Positions 26,702 to 35,569 of a stretch of DNA of 64,000 nt are shown here, piece after piece. How positions within the stretch are numbered: position 1 is the stretch's first letter; each line of letters opens with the position of its first letter. The position numbers and the translations under genes are program-made. Source of the DNA: Chloroflexota bacterium. GTDB lineage: Bacteria > Chloroflexota > Ktedonobacteria > Ktedonobacterales > JADMIN01. The stretch covers positions 124,001-188,000 of the forward strand of contig JAJPKE010000015.1 of the NCBI GenBank assembly GCA_021323855.1. The letters run 5' to 3'. The notes under the pieces were generated by a model, which made no database searches, had not been told where the DNA came from, and worked only from the letters and a program-made list of their open reading frames with translations.

Positions 26702-27567
26702 TGGCGATAGGCAGACAGAGAGCCAAAGAGCATGTCGCTGGCTCGCCAAATGGCAATATCACCTCGCAGAGCGAGCAGGGAGCACAGGCCGCTCAGTCTA
26801 AGCAAACCGGGCCTGATACGACAATGCTACCGACAAATCCGCGCACTGGCGAACCGTTAGCGCCGCGTGCCCAACCCGGCTACTATCCAGGCTTCTCCAC
26901 GCTGCGCCAGCAGGCATTCTGGGACGAGGCGACACGCAACGTCGTGCTGGAACGTGTGCAGCATACGCCGCCGATCCGCTTCTTCTCGCCGGAGGAGGCG
27001 CAACTGATGGAGTCGGTCTGCGCACGCATTCTGCCGCAGGACGACCGCGACGAGGCGCACATAATCCCTATTGTCTGCCGGATAGATGAGCGGCTCTACG
27101 CTGGCCGCATAGACGGCTATCGCTATGAGGATATGCCGCCGGATGGCGAGGCGCACCGGCTGGGACTGCGTGCCATCGAAGCCATTGCGCAGCATCTCTA
27201 CGGCGTCGCGTTCGTCGAGCTAGGGCCGGGGGAGCAGGAGCGCGTGCTGGCGACGATACACGATGGCGAGCCGCCTGCCGCTGAGGATATCTGGCAGCGG
27301 ATGTCGGTCAGCCGCTATTGGATGTTGCTGGTGCAGGATTGCATCGAAGCCTATTATAGCCATCCCTACGCCTGGGATGAGATTGGTTTCGGCGGCCCGG
27401 CCTATCCGCGCGGCTATGTTCGCCTGGAGAACGGCCTGCCGGAGTCGTGGGAGGTCAACGAGCGGCGCTACGAATGGCGCGCGCCGTCCTGGGCCATCTC
27501 AGGGGAGTATCAGCCGATGGGCGGCGGTGATACGGCGGCGACGCCCGGTCAGGAAGGCACGCATTAG
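26701..27567 (+). CDS. Gluconate 2-dehydrogenase subunit 3-like protein
   Basis: The 288-residue protein carries the subunit-3 pattern in its middle: FFSPEEAQLMESVCARILPQDD, then LGLRAIEAIAQHLYGVAFVEL, VLATIHDGEP and a C-terminal SHPYAWDEIGFGGPAYPRGY. In known three-component enzymes this small subunit supports folding or export of the FAD subunit. It usually brings a Tat signal; the N-terminus here (MAIGRQRAKEHVAGSP) has none, so the complex may stay in the cytoplasm. The start overlaps the stop codon of the preceding membrane protein gene. The FAD subunit follows 45 bp downstream. Confidence 0.85.
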   Translation: MAIGRQRAKEHVAGSPNGNITSQSEQGAQAAQSKQTGPDTTMLPTNPRTGEPLAPRAQPGYYPGFSTLRQQAFWDEATRNVVLERVQHTPPIRFFSPEEAQLMESVCARILPQDDRDEAHIIPIVCRIDERLYAGRIDGYRYEDMPPDGEAHRLGLRAIEAIAQHLYGVAFVELGPGEQERVLATIHDGEPPAAEDIWQRMSVSRYWMLLVQDCIEAYYSHPYAWDEIGFGGPAYPRGYVRLENGLPESWEVNERRYEWRAPSWAISGEYQPMGGGDTAATPGQEGTH

Positions 27568-27612
27568 CAGTAGTTGCCAAGAGTTCAAGAATTAGAGATA
27601 AAGAGACGCGAT

Positions 27613-29421
27613 ATGATGAAAAAGCCAGTGCTGGGCAGGATGGGGAGCGGTCTGCGCACGCCGAAACCGCATGAGCATATGCTGGGGCCGATTCAGAAGA
27701 TCTCGCAACCCATGCGGCGCTTCGACCCTGGCGAAGAGGTGGATTACGTGATCGTCGGTGTCGGCGCGGCGGGCGGCGTGTTGCTGCAACGGCTGGCGCG
27801 CGCCGGTTTCCGCGTAGTTGGCTTCGACGCTGGGCCGTTCTGGGATACGGAGCGCGACTGGGTGAGTGACGAAGCCGGTTCCTACAACCTTTACTGGAAC
27901 GATCTGCGCGTCACCGGCGGCAGCGATCCGCTGGCCTTTGGAGCGAACAACAGCGGCAAAGGCGTCGGTGGCGGCACGGTCCACTGGGCGGGATTCACAC
28001 CGCGCTTTCACCCGTCGGATTTCCGCGTCTACTCAGAAGATGGCGTCGGCGCAGACTGGCCAATCTCCTATGAGGATGTCAAGCCGTATTACGAGCTGAT
28101 GGAACGTGAGATACCCGTCTCCGGCCCCGCCTATTATCCGTGGGGCGACCCACACGGCTACCCGTATGGTCCGCATCCGCTGGGCGGCGTGGGCGATGCG
28201 CTGGTTAAGGGCTGCACGAAGCTAGGCATCGGCGTGGTGGCTGGCGGACCCGTCGCCATCACCGCCGGTTCGCACGGCGACCGGCCTCACTGCATCTATC
28301 GCGGCTTCTGCATCCAGGGCTGCAAAGTGGGCGCGAAGCAAAGCACGCTCATCAGCCATGTGCCGGACGCCATCCGCCACGGCGCGGAGATCCGCGACCG
28401 CTGCATGGTATCGCGCATCCTACTGGGCAGCGACGGCCTTGTTACCGGCGTGCGCTACTTCGATGCCAATGGGCAGGAACACGAGCAGCGCGCGAAGGTG
28501 GTGCTGGTCTGCGGCTATTCGATTGAAACGCCGCGCCTGCTGCTCAATTCGGCCTGTTCTGGCTTCGAGCAAGGGCTTGCCAACTCCAGCGGACTCGTCG
28601 GCAAATTTTTGATGGCGCAGGCGGGCAACGTCGTGCTGGGCCGCTTTGCTGATCTGGTGCGCATGTATAAAGCGCCACCGGCCCACGCGCTCACCGAGGA
28701 GTTCTACGAGACCGACCCCAAACGCGACTTCGCGCGTGGCTTCGCCATCCAGACAGTTGGCCCGCTGCCCATTGCCTTCGCCAAGCAGATGATGACGGCG
28801 AAGGGCGCCTGGGGTTGGGGGCTGCGACAGGTGATGATGGATTACAACCACTGGGCGGCGTTCGGCTTCCTCGGCGAGATTCTTCCCTGGGAAGACAATC
28901 GCGTGGAGCTGGCGGACGAGACCGATCAGTATGGCCTGCGTGTCGCCAAAATCACGTTCAGCCTGCATGACAACGACAAGAAGCTGGTGGCCTTTGGTGT
29001 CAATAAGACAATGGAGGTGATGCGCGCCGCTGGAGCCGAAGAGGTGGTGCAGGAGCCGCGTTACGCCCATCTCATCGGCGGCGCGCGCATGGGCAACGAC
29101 CCACGTTCATCGGTGGTGGATAGCTTTGGCCGCACACATGACATCCCTAACCTTATTCTCTGCGACGGCAGCATCTTCCCCACACAGGGGTCCGCCAACC
29201 CCGGTCTGACGATTCAGGCGCTGGCGGCTCGCACGGCAGATTATCTTATCTCCGAGGGCGAGGCTGTGCGTTCACGCCACACGCAGACGATCATCAGGCC
29301 ACCGATTCGCTATCACCTCTCACCGGCCAGCACCGCCGGTCGCGGGGTGCCGCGCCTGAGATCGCTGCGCCCGCGTCCCACAATCGGCGCGGGTGGGCTA
29401 GCTCCCGGCAGCAAAGGGTGA
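27613..29421 (+). CDS. GMC-type FAD oxidoreductase, gluconate/sugar dehydrogenase large subunit
   Basis: The 602-residue protein has the FAD ADP-binding motif VIVGVGAAGGVLLQRLARAG near residue 48. Further GMC features are GVGGGTVHWAGFTPRF, HCIYRGFCIQGCKVGAKQS (Cys-rich, as in gluconate dehydrogenases) and the C-terminal catalytic block HLIGGARMG ... GSANPGLTIQALAARTADYL. Such enzymes oxidise gluconate, sorbitol or related sugars and pass electrons to a cytochrome or quinone. No cytochrome c subunit gene follows. The paired ATG ATG at 27613 is preferred over a start 39 bp upstream. The ribosome-binding site is weak. Confidence 0.88.
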   Translation: MMKKPVLGRMGSGLRTPKPHEHMLGPIQKISQPMRRFDPGEEVDYVIVGVGAAGGVLLQRLARAGFRVVGFDAGPFWDTERDWVSDEAGSYNLYWNDLRVTGGSDPLAFGANNSGKGVGGGTVHWAGFTPRFHPSDFRVYSEDGVGADWPISYEDVKPYYELMEREIPVSGPAYYPWGDPHGYPYGPHPLGGVGDALVKGCTKLGIGVVAGGPVAITAGSHGDRPHCIYRGFCIQGCKVGAKQSTLISHVPDAIRHGAEIRDRCMVSRILLGSDGLVTGVRYFDANGQEHEQRAKVVLVCGYSIETPRLLLNSACSGFEQGLANSSGLVGKFLMAQAGNVVLGRFADLVRMYKAPPAHALTEEFYETDPKRDFARGFAIQTVGPLPIAFAKQMMTAKGAWGWGLRQVMMDYNHWAAFGFLGEILPWEDNRVELADETDQYGLRVAKITFSLHDNDKKLVAFGVNKTMEVMRAAGAEEVVQEPRYAHLIGGARMGNDPRSSVVDSFGRTHDIPNLILCDGSIFPTQGSANPGLTIQALAARTADYLISEGEAVRSRHTQTIIRPPIRYHLSPASTAGRGVPRLRSLRPRPTIGAGGLAPGSKG

Positions 29422-29562
29422 GCAAGTTCAAGTGAGCGGACAGCAATTTGCTGCCGCTTGCTGTTGCTCCTCATCCTTGATTTCCCTTGTCCTCGTTATC
29501 CTCAGCATGACCAGTCATAGGCCACTTGCATTGCTCCTCTCAAGATTCCTGTGTCTTACGCC

Positions 29563-29599
29563 CCTGACAAGCAGCAGATTTGGTATACTGCTTGTCAGG
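29563..29599. promoter_or_regulatory. 12-bp inverted repeat around a TATACT box
   Basis: CCTGACAAGCAG (29563-29574) is mirrored by CTGCTTGTCAGG (29588-29599) around a 13-nt spacer containing TATACT; the outer CTTAC and GTAAG continue the symmetry imperfectly. It stands 100 bp ahead of the lipoprotein gene. A repressor operator over a -10 box is the simplest reading. Confidence 0.4.
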
Positions 29600-29698
29600 G
29601 TAAGAAATCGCCTGCTTTCTCGCCAGAGGTAGGTACTCCCGGCAGAAGAGGAATGGCTGAGACAAGCAGAAAGAAATGGAGAGAAAAGAGAAAAGGCG

Positions 29699-30187
29699 AT
29701 GAAGAAAGACAAGAGAAGCACATGGGTCACGATGCTGCTGGTCTTCTTGGTCGTGTGTTCCGTCGTCTGTGCTGGATGTGCCACTTCATCGGCTCCCAGT
29801 AAGCCGCAGTACCCGAAGCTGGCTGATGACTATCAAGGAAAACTGAGCAGCGATAGCGCGCTCCGGCCACAGTTGCTCACTTTGACTGGTGTTGACCAGG
29901 CATCTGATGGGGGCTTTATCGCGATCCTGATCATTTTTGATGTATCATCGCTGACGCAGACCTCTTATGATGTGCTTGGGCACACAAAACCGTTTGTCGG
30001 AGGGAAGGCTCAGTTTTCCATGCAGGCGCTCGCCTCGAATGGAGAACTGAACTTTACGGGGACGGTTAGCCAGCAGACTGGGGAGATTTCCGGAACCGTG
30101 GCGCTGAATGATGGCAGCAACACCACTGCAACCTGGACGCTTACGCCGTCATCTGCGCCTACCCCTTCACCCACCACTTCCAGCTAG
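29699..30187 (+). CDS. Putative lipoprotein of unknown function
   Basis: The 162-residue product has a basic N-terminus (MKKDKRSTW), a hydrophobic core (VTMLLVFLVVCSVVC) and a lipobox-like VCAGC ending at about residue 27. The -3 residue Cys is atypical. The mature part is Ser/Thr-rich with repeated beta-like strands (FTGTVSQQTGEISGTVALNDGSNTTATWTL) and a Pro/Ser/Thr tail, as in surface proteins. It is a single gene with convergent neighbours: the LuxR-type gene lies behind, with an intergenic repeat between them. No family is recognised. Confidence 0.7.
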   Translation: MKKDKRSTWVTMLLVFLVVCSVVCAGCATSSAPSKPQYPKLADDYQGKLSSDSALRPQLLTLTGVDQASDGGFIAILIIFDVSSLTQTSYDVLGHTKPFVGGKAQFSMQALASNGELNFTGTVSQQTGEISGTVALNDGSNTTATWTLTPSSAPTPSPTTSS

Positions 30188-30199
30188 GGGAGTGAGATA

Positions 30200-30238
30200 G
30201 ACCTCACCCCCTGCCCCCTCTCTTCCTCGGAGAGGGGC
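30200..30238. repeat. Intergenic repeat, copy 4, between convergent genes
   Basis: GACCTCACCCCCTGCC begins 12 bp behind the lipoprotein stop codon, followed by the hairpin arms CCCCTCTC and GAGAGGGG. The orientation relative to the upstream gene is the same as in copies 3 and 6. Confidence 0.7.
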
Positions 30239-30296
30239 TTGCGGGATGCCAATGTGATGGTGCCACATCCTTGCTAGTGAGCGGAGATGAGCAAGC

Positions 30297-33074
30297 TCAA
30301 TCGAGCAGACCTAGTTCGCGGGCGCGCACCAGCAGTTGCGTGCGGCTGGCGACGCCGACTTTGGCGAAGATTGTCGTGATGTGCTTCTTGACCGTGCCAA
30401 GCGCAATCACCAGTGACGCCGCAATCTCCTGGTTGGATGCGCCTGCCGCAATCAGCCGCAGCACCTCCTGCTCGCGCCTGCTCAGCGGCTCAATCAATCG
30501 GGTAGCCTGCGCTGATTGCTTTCCCTGGCTTGTTGATGGAGGCGCTGTAAAACCAGCCAGCAGCATACGAATGTAGGCGCCTTCTTTGAGTCCGGGCGGC
30601 AGCGCCTTGAGCAGCGCCGCCAGCGGTGCGCCTTCGTCCCAGAAGGTGCGCCGGTAGTCCTCCGGTGCAGCAAGCTCCACTGACCGGCGGAGCGCCGCCA
30701 GCGCCGCGCTATGCTGGTGCAGCGCCTCATAGGTCAGCGCCAGGCCGATGTCAATGCGGATGAGGTCATCGCCCAACCCCAGTTGCTCAGCGATGGGCCG
30801 CAATCGTTCCAGGAGCGTACGCGCGGCCAGCGGATCGCCTTGAGCCAGCCGCAGCCGCACCAGCGCGCCGTAGCCGGGCATACGCAGGCGGACATTACCT
30901 TTCATGCTTTCCATGCTTTCCATGCTGGCGTCGAAACTTTCGGCCCAACCCTCTGCCTCACTGAACATACCCAGCCGTATCCAGCATTCGGCGCGATAGG
31001 CCAGAAACCGCATGACTACTTCGGGTTGGGCGCTCGGCTTGCGAACCAGCAGTTCCGTCTCCGCCAATATTGCCAGCGCACCCTCTCTATCACCTTCCGC
31101 CCATTGAATATTGGCAAGGCAAATATAGCCGTCTATCAGGTGTTCCTGGTGTCCCCACTGGCGCGCATACGTGATGCCCTGCTGCGCCTGTTCGCGCGCC
31201 GCCGCCAGTTCGTTGCGCTCGCGTAGGATGTGCGCCAGCCCGACGTGTGACTTACTGGAGAAGTGCAACATGCCGCCCTGTTCGCCTGCAATTGCTATTG
31301 CCAGCTCATAGGTGGCGGCGGCCTGGCGCAGCTTGCCCTGGCTCTCATAGAGTTGCCCCAGGTTGCTCAGCGCGTTCAGGGTAATTGGCGTCATGCCGGC
31401 GGCAACGCTGGCTTCGTAGGCGGCGATGAACGCCTGGGTCGCCGTCTGCGTATCGCTCAACCCATAGAGCGCGTCCGCCAGATCGAGCGCGGCCAGCGTG
31501 CGCGGCAACGGCTCGTCATCTGGCAGGCTCGCCAGCGCCCGTTCCGCCAGGTCTTTCGCCAGTGGCTTGTTGCCGGTATTGATGGCTATCGTCGCGCGGA
31601 TGGCGTCTATATGTCCGCGCATAACGCTTGCTGGCATAAAAGCGTTCTCTGGTTGTCCGGTGGACATGTCCAACGCTTGCTCGGCGGCACGGAGATGCGG
31701 TTCGATCTCTGTGAAGTGCGCGATTGCCAGCAATACCCAGGCGTAGATCAGCGACAGGTGCGGGGTCGTTTTCAGCAATTCCTGTGGCAGCGCATCAAGC
31801 CAGCGGCGCACAGTCACCATTTCGCTGCGCTCCAGCATCGTCAGGAAATAGGTTGCAATCAACTGTGCTGCCAACGCATCATCGCCGCCGGCCAGCGCAT
31901 GCTCGACGGCATCGCTGAGCTGGCCGTTCTGCTGGTGCCAGATGGCGGCGCGGCTATGTAACTGTGGCATCGCCTCCGGCAGCGTCAGTTCGAGCCTGCG
32001 GCGCAGGAGACCGGCGAAGAGATGGTGATAACGATACCAGCGCCGCTCGCCATCCAGCGGAATGAGAAAGAGGTTGCTGCGTTCCAGCGTTTCCAGGGTC
32101 TCCTGCCCGTCGCTGTCGCCGGTCACGGCGTTGCAGAGCTGCGCGCAGAACCGTTCGAGGATCGAGGTATGCAGCAGGAACCGCTGAACGGTCGCCGGTT
32201 GGCGGCGTAGCACTTCTTCGGTCACATAGTCCAGCACCAGGCGATTCGCGCCGCCGAACGCGGCGATCTGCGCGGGAATGTCTTCGGCTCCCTGCAAGGA
32301 GAGCGCGGCAAGTTGCAAGCCCGCCACCCAGCCCTCGGTTCGCTGCTCCAACGCAGCGATATCATCTACAGACAATGATACGCCGGGCAACCGCTGGAGA
32401 AATGCGGTGGCTTCGTCGCTGGTGAAGCGCAGATCGGTGGCGGAAAACTCGCCAAGCTGGTTACGCGCTCGCAAGCGTGCCAGCGGCAACGGTGGTGTGG
32501 CGCGGCTGGCGATGATGAGATGCACGGAGGGCGGCAAATGCCCCAGCAGGAACGCTATACCCTCGTGAATAGCCTGCTCTGTAATGACATGATAATCATC
32601 GAGCGTCAGGACGATTTCTGCGCCCGTTGACTCGGCTGTTGGCGTTGCCAGCGCGTTGAGGAGAGTGGTGAGCAGCAGTTCGAGAGGCGGCTGTTGTGGC
32701 GATTCGAGTAGCGACAGGATGGGCGTTCCGCTGCCAGTTTGCGTCTGCTCGAAGGCGGCGGCGACATAGCGCCAGAAGCGCGCGGGATCGTTATCGCCTT
32801 CATCCAGCGCCACCCATGCCGGACGATAGAGTGGTGCGCCGGGTTCATTGCCGAGGTTGCCGAGGCTGGCGTACCATTCACCGAGCAGCGTCGTCTTGCC
32901 GGAGCCAGCGGGTGCGCAGATCAGCGTCAGTGGATGGCGCAGGCTTGCGCGCAGCCGTGTCACCAGTTGCGGGCGCTGCACCAGATCGCTGCGCAGATGG
33001 GGGAAATAGAGCTTGGTGGCGAGCAACGGCAACGGCTGAAACGCATAGGGTGTGGTTGCGCGTGTCTCGATCAT
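30297..33074 (-). CDS. MalT-type LuxR family transcriptional regulator
   Basis: The protein of about 925 residues has the MalT/STAND layout. The N-terminus is LLATKLYFPHLRSDLVQRPQL, the Walker A motif APAGSGKTTLLGEW is near residue 53, and the LTLDDYHVI Walker B-type strand follows. A long TPR-like helical region (about 400-830) precedes a C-terminal LuxR HTH (LSRREQEVLRLIAAGASNQEIAASLVIALGTVKKHITTIF). Such regulators bind ATP and an inducer, then activate transcription. I chose the ATG at 33074 because the conserved fold begins directly after it. A GTG at 33131 would add 19 residues. Neither start has a strong ribosome-binding site. The target genes are unknown. Confidence 0.88.
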   Translation of the reverse strand: MIETRATTPYAFQPLPLLATKLYFPHLRSDLVQRPQLVTRLRASLRHPLTLICAPAGSGKTTLLGEWYASLGNLGNEPGAPLYRPAWVALDEGDNDPARFWRYVAAAFEQTQTGSGTPILSLLESPQQPPLELLLTTLLNALATPTAESTGAEIVLTLDDYHVITEQAIHEGIAFLLGHLPPSVHLIIASRATPPLPLARLRARNQLGEFSATDLRFTSDEATAFLQRLPGVSLSVDDIAALEQRTEGWVAGLQLAALSLQGAEDIPAQIAAFGGANRLVLDYVTEEVLRRQPATVQRFLLHTSILERFCAQLCNAVTGDSDGQETLETLERSNLFLIPLDGERRWYRYHHLFAGLLRRRLELTLPEAMPQLHSRAAIWHQQNGQLSDAVEHALAGGDDALAAQLIATYFLTMLERSEMVTVRRWLDALPQELLKTTPHLSLIYAWVLLAIAHFTEIEPHLRAAEQALDMSTGQPENAFMPASVMRGHIDAIRATIAINTGNKPLAKDLAERALASLPDDEPLPRTLAALDLADALYGLSDTQTATQAFIAAYEASVAAGMTPITLNALSNLGQLYESQGKLRQAAATYELAIAIAGEQGGMLHFSSKSHVGLAHILRERNELAAAREQAQQGITYARQWGHQEHLIDGYICLANIQWAEGDREGALAILAETELLVRKPSAQPEVVMRFLAYRAECWIRLGMFSEAEGWAESFDASMESMESMKGNVRLRMPGYGALVRLRLAQGDPLAARTLLERLRPIAEQLGLGDDLIRIDIGLALTYEALHQHSAALAALRRSVELAAPEDYRRTFWDEGAPLAALLKALPPGLKEGAYIRMLLAGFTAPPSTSQGKQSAQATRLIEPLSRREQEVLRLIAAGASNQEIAASLVIALGTVKKHITTIFAKVGVASRTQLLVRARELGLLD

Positions 33075-33399
33075 GCTGCCTGTCGCCTCGCCTGCCGTTA
33101 TCTCTGCCCCGAATCTGTCTATCTGAACCACTACATAGTATCAGATATGCGAGCCGATACGAGGAGTGGGACATAGATGTGGCGAAACAAACAGTAGCCT
33201 CCAGTCAGAATGATGCTTAGTTGGAAGCTACTGGCATGACTAACTATTGGCTTATGAGGTGGCCATTGATGTAATTGAATTGACCGGCACCGCCAGCGAC
33301 ACCACGCGCTTGGCTACTAGCGCCAGTCGTCAATACCGACGTGTGGCCCGCATCCTTCCATGATCGCCTCGCACTGGCAGGGCACCTCTGCCACATGTT
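33075..33399. other. Intergenic stretch without a supported gene
   Basis: The gap holds the leader of the LuxR-type gene and the 3' end of the dihydrofolate reductase-like gene. The only structure I see is an imperfect inverted repeat (33193-33203 against 33222-33232; AGTAGCCTCCA and TGGAAGCTACT). No tRNA or clear promoter was found. Confidence 0.4.
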
Positions 33400-34020
33400 T
33401 TAGTCGGTTGTGGTTGCATACTGCGGACGCCCGGCTGGTCGGTAAATTTGGAGCGTGATGCCTTTCGGGAAGGCGCGCGACTCGATCAGGTCCAGTGCGA
33501 TGTCTGGGCCGGTGTCAGGGAAGAGCCGGGTGCCCTGACCGACGATCACGGGGCAGATGAGCAGGGCCATCTCGTCAACCAGGTTGTTCGCGAGCAGCCA
33601 CTGAGTCAGGGCGCCGCTGCCGTGTACTTGCAGTTCGCCCCCAGGCTTGGCTTTCAACTCACGGATAGCCGCCGGGAGGTCACCAGAGAGGACGGTTGTG
33701 TGCGCCCATTGTGGGTTGGTGAGCGTGTTCGATGCTACGTACTTGGGCCTTGTATTCAGGGCTTTGACGATGGGGTCCGTCAGGTCTTCTTTCACGCCCC
33801 AGTAGTCGGCGAAGAGTTCATAGGTCCGCCGACCGAACAGAAACGCATCGCCGCGCTGGTAGAACTCGCCGACGAACGCCAGAGCCTCGTCGTCGAAGAG
33901 CGGCCTTGCCCATCCGCCGCGAGCGAAATGGAACAATCTGCCGCCGCGATTCTCATCCGGCCCACCATTTCCCTGCACCACTCCGTCAACGGAGATTTGC
34001 GTGTTGGTCGTCAGCTTCAT
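33400..34020 (-). CDS. Dihydrofolate reductase/RibD C-terminal family protein
   Basis: The 206-residue protein has the NADPH-fold features of the RibD C-terminal/DHFR-like family: TTNTQISVDGVVQG at the start, FLFGRRTYELFADYWG, ELQVHGSGALTQWLLANNLVDEMALLICPVIVGQGTRLF. Members are widespread small reductases of unknown substrate; few are true dihydrofolate reductases. The ribosome-binding site AAAGGA is 7 nt before the ATG. It is divergent from an Lrp-type regulator gene with a 237-bp shared upstream region, so regulation by that protein is possible. Confidence 0.85.
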   Translation of the reverse strand: MKLTTNTQISVDGVVQGNGGPDENRGGRLFHFARGGWARPLFDDEALAFVGEFYQRGDAFLFGRRTYELFADYWGVKEDLTDPIVKALNTRPKYVASNTLTNPQWAHTTVLSGDLPAAIRELKAKPGGELQVHGSGALTQWLLANNLVDEMALLICPVIVGQGTRLFPDTGPDIALDLIESRAFPKGITLQIYRPAGRPQYATTTD

Positions 34021-34257
34021 GGGTTCGTCCTTTCTCTCGTCGTGGTCTTTCTCTTAGATGACCGCGCCGAGGCGCGGCTCTGCAAATAGCTCCCTTCTCA
34101 GGGATGGATGCTTCGTTGCTGCATGAAAAGGGTACAGGATATCAGGAAGTACTCCATTGCTATCGCAGTTCATTATAACTGGAAACACCCGAGAAGTGAA
34201 CGCGAAATGCAAAGAGATATGCGATAATCTTCCAAAAAGAGAAAGGAAGAATGGAGT

Positions 34258-34767
34258 ATGGCTTTACAATCGGAAAGGCCGCTCGATAGCACCGACTGGA
34301 GCGTCCTACGCGAGTTGCAACGAGACGCTCGCCTCTCGTACAACGAACTGGGGCGGCGCGTGGGGTTATCTGCTCCGGCTGCCGCCCAGCGCGTACGGAA
34401 ATTGGAGGATGCGGGAGTCATCACCGGCTACGGGGCGCGAATAGACCCAGCTAAAGTAGGCATGCCGCTGTTGGCGTTGATTCAATTGCGCTGTAATCCG
34501 GGTAAATGCTTGTTAAAAACGAGTACTGCCGAAGCGTTTCCAGAAGTCCTTGAGATGCATAAGTTGAGTGGCAGCCACTGTTCTCTGCTCAAAGTAGCGG
34601 TGGCTTCCATGCGGCATCTGGAAGCCTTCAATGAACGTTTGGGGGCACATGGACCACTGGTGGTCCATATCGTGACGTCGAGTGCAATGACGCATCGTGT
34701 GATTGATTGGGAGCAGTTCAGTGTGAACGTTGATCCTCCTGATGATCCAGGGTGGTCTAGATACTAA
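34258..34767 (+). CDS. Lrp/AsnC family transcriptional regulator
   Basis: The 169-residue protein has an N-terminal HTH (LDSTDWSVLRELQRDARLSYNELGRRVGLSAPAAAQRVRKLEDAGVI) and a C-terminal RAM-like ligand domain (MPLLALIQLRC...). This is the usual Lrp/AsnC length and order. Family members sense amino acids or other small molecules as dimers and octamers and often control a divergent neighbour. The divergent neighbour here is the DHFR-like gene. AAGGAAG lies about 9 nt upstream of the ATG. The C-terminal domain is less typical than the HTH. Confidence 0.9.
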   Translation: MALQSERPLDSTDWSVLRELQRDARLSYNELGRRVGLSAPAAAQRVRKLEDAGVITGYGARIDPAKVGMPLLALIQLRCNPGKCLLKTSTAEAFPEVLEMHKLSGSHCSLLKVAVASMRHLEAFNERLGAHGPLVVHIVTSSAMTHRVIDWEQFSVNVDPPDDPGWSRY

Positions 34768-34839
34768 GTGGATATGTAGCCGATATATCCTAGAGGCGGC
34801 ATAACAGCGACACCCAACCGCTTGCGGGCGATTGTACTC

Positions 34840-35451
34840 TTACTCACGCCGGTTTTCAATAGGGTCGGCAGTAAGTTTAGCGCGTAGCTGAATCTCGCCA
34901 CCGCCCCAACTCGTCTCCGCGCCGTGGAGCGCACGCGCGGCCAGCTTTGCGGCGCGACGGTTCTCACCCAGCACCCGCGCCATGCAGGTGGTGACGCCGC
35001 GTTCGCGCGCAACGACGAGCAGGTGTTGTGCCAGTGCGCTGCCCAGACGGCGCGATTGCCAGGCGTCTTCGATCAACATGCTGACTTCGGCGGTCTTGTC
35101 TGCCTTGCCGTTCTCCGCTTTGTCCTCTTTGCCGCTCGTTTCCAGGTCGTAGCGTGTGATGCCGATTATCTCATCTTCCACCAGCGCGACGAGCGCAAAG
35201 AATTTCTTCTCGTCAACGGCGGCCAGCGCGGCGACCCGCTCCGCCCAGTGTGGCAGGCTGGGCGCGGCGACGAAGAACCAGCGTTGGATGGTCTGTGGCG
35301 AGAGCCGGTAGAACATGCGCCGCAGCCGTTCGCTGTCGTCCAGTGTGACGGGGCGCAGCAGCACAGCGGCGCCATCGGGCAAGGTGATGATCTTCGGCCA
35401 CGCGGGCTGGACATCATTGGCAGCCGTTGCCGTCTCAATCGTCAAGACCAT
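34840..35451 (-). CDS. GNAT family acetyltransferase (protein acetyltransferase-like)
   Basis: In this 203-residue protein the N-terminal LPDGAAVLLRPVTLDDSERLRRMFYRLSPQTIQRWFF resembles the start of Pat-type GNAT domains that acetylate protein lysines. Motif A is degenerate: AEVSMLIEDAWQSRRLGSALAQHLLVVARERG. A charged insert (SGKEDKAENGKADKTAE) sits before it. AGAGGAA lies 9 nt ahead of the ATG. It follows the TetR-type gene on the same strand. A copy of the motif upstream of the TetR gene also precedes this gene, suggesting shared repression. Confidence 0.8.
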   Translation of the reverse strand: MVLTIETATAANDVQPAWPKIITLPDGAAVLLRPVTLDDSERLRRMFYRLSPQTIQRWFFVAAPSLPHWAERVAALAAVDEKKFFALVALVEDEIIGITRYDLETSGKEDKAENGKADKTAEVSMLIEDAWQSRRLGSALAQHLLVVARERGVTTCMARVLGENRRAAKLAARALHGAETSWGGGEIQLRAKLTADPIENRRE

Positions 35452-35532
35452 AGCGCCTGTTTCCTCTCTGGTAAGCGTTTTCGTTTTATGATGCGCAACA
35501 TGGCTCCATGAGCCACCGTTGCATGTGTCAAA

Positions 35533-35552
35533 ACGGACGTTCGTACTTTTTC
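35533..35552. promoter_or_regulatory. Putative TetR operator upstream of the GNAT gene
   Basis: The motif ACGG...TCGTACTTTTTC occurs here and again at 36192-36207 upstream of the TetR gene. Here it carries an internal ACGTTCGT that makes it partly palindromic. It lies 80-100 bp upstream of the GNAT start. Confidence 0.5.
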
Positions 35553-35569
35553 ATGCGCAAAAAAGAATG

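Noticed and set aside
33193..33232. Imperfect 11-bp inverted repeat in the LuxR-DHFR gap
   Set aside because: It contains a mismatch, has no T tract and no promoter context; too weak to call a site.
34770..34790. GGATAT/ATATCC hairpin between the convergent Lrp-type and GNAT genes
   Set aside because: A 6-bp AT-rich stem without a T tract is not enough for a terminator call.
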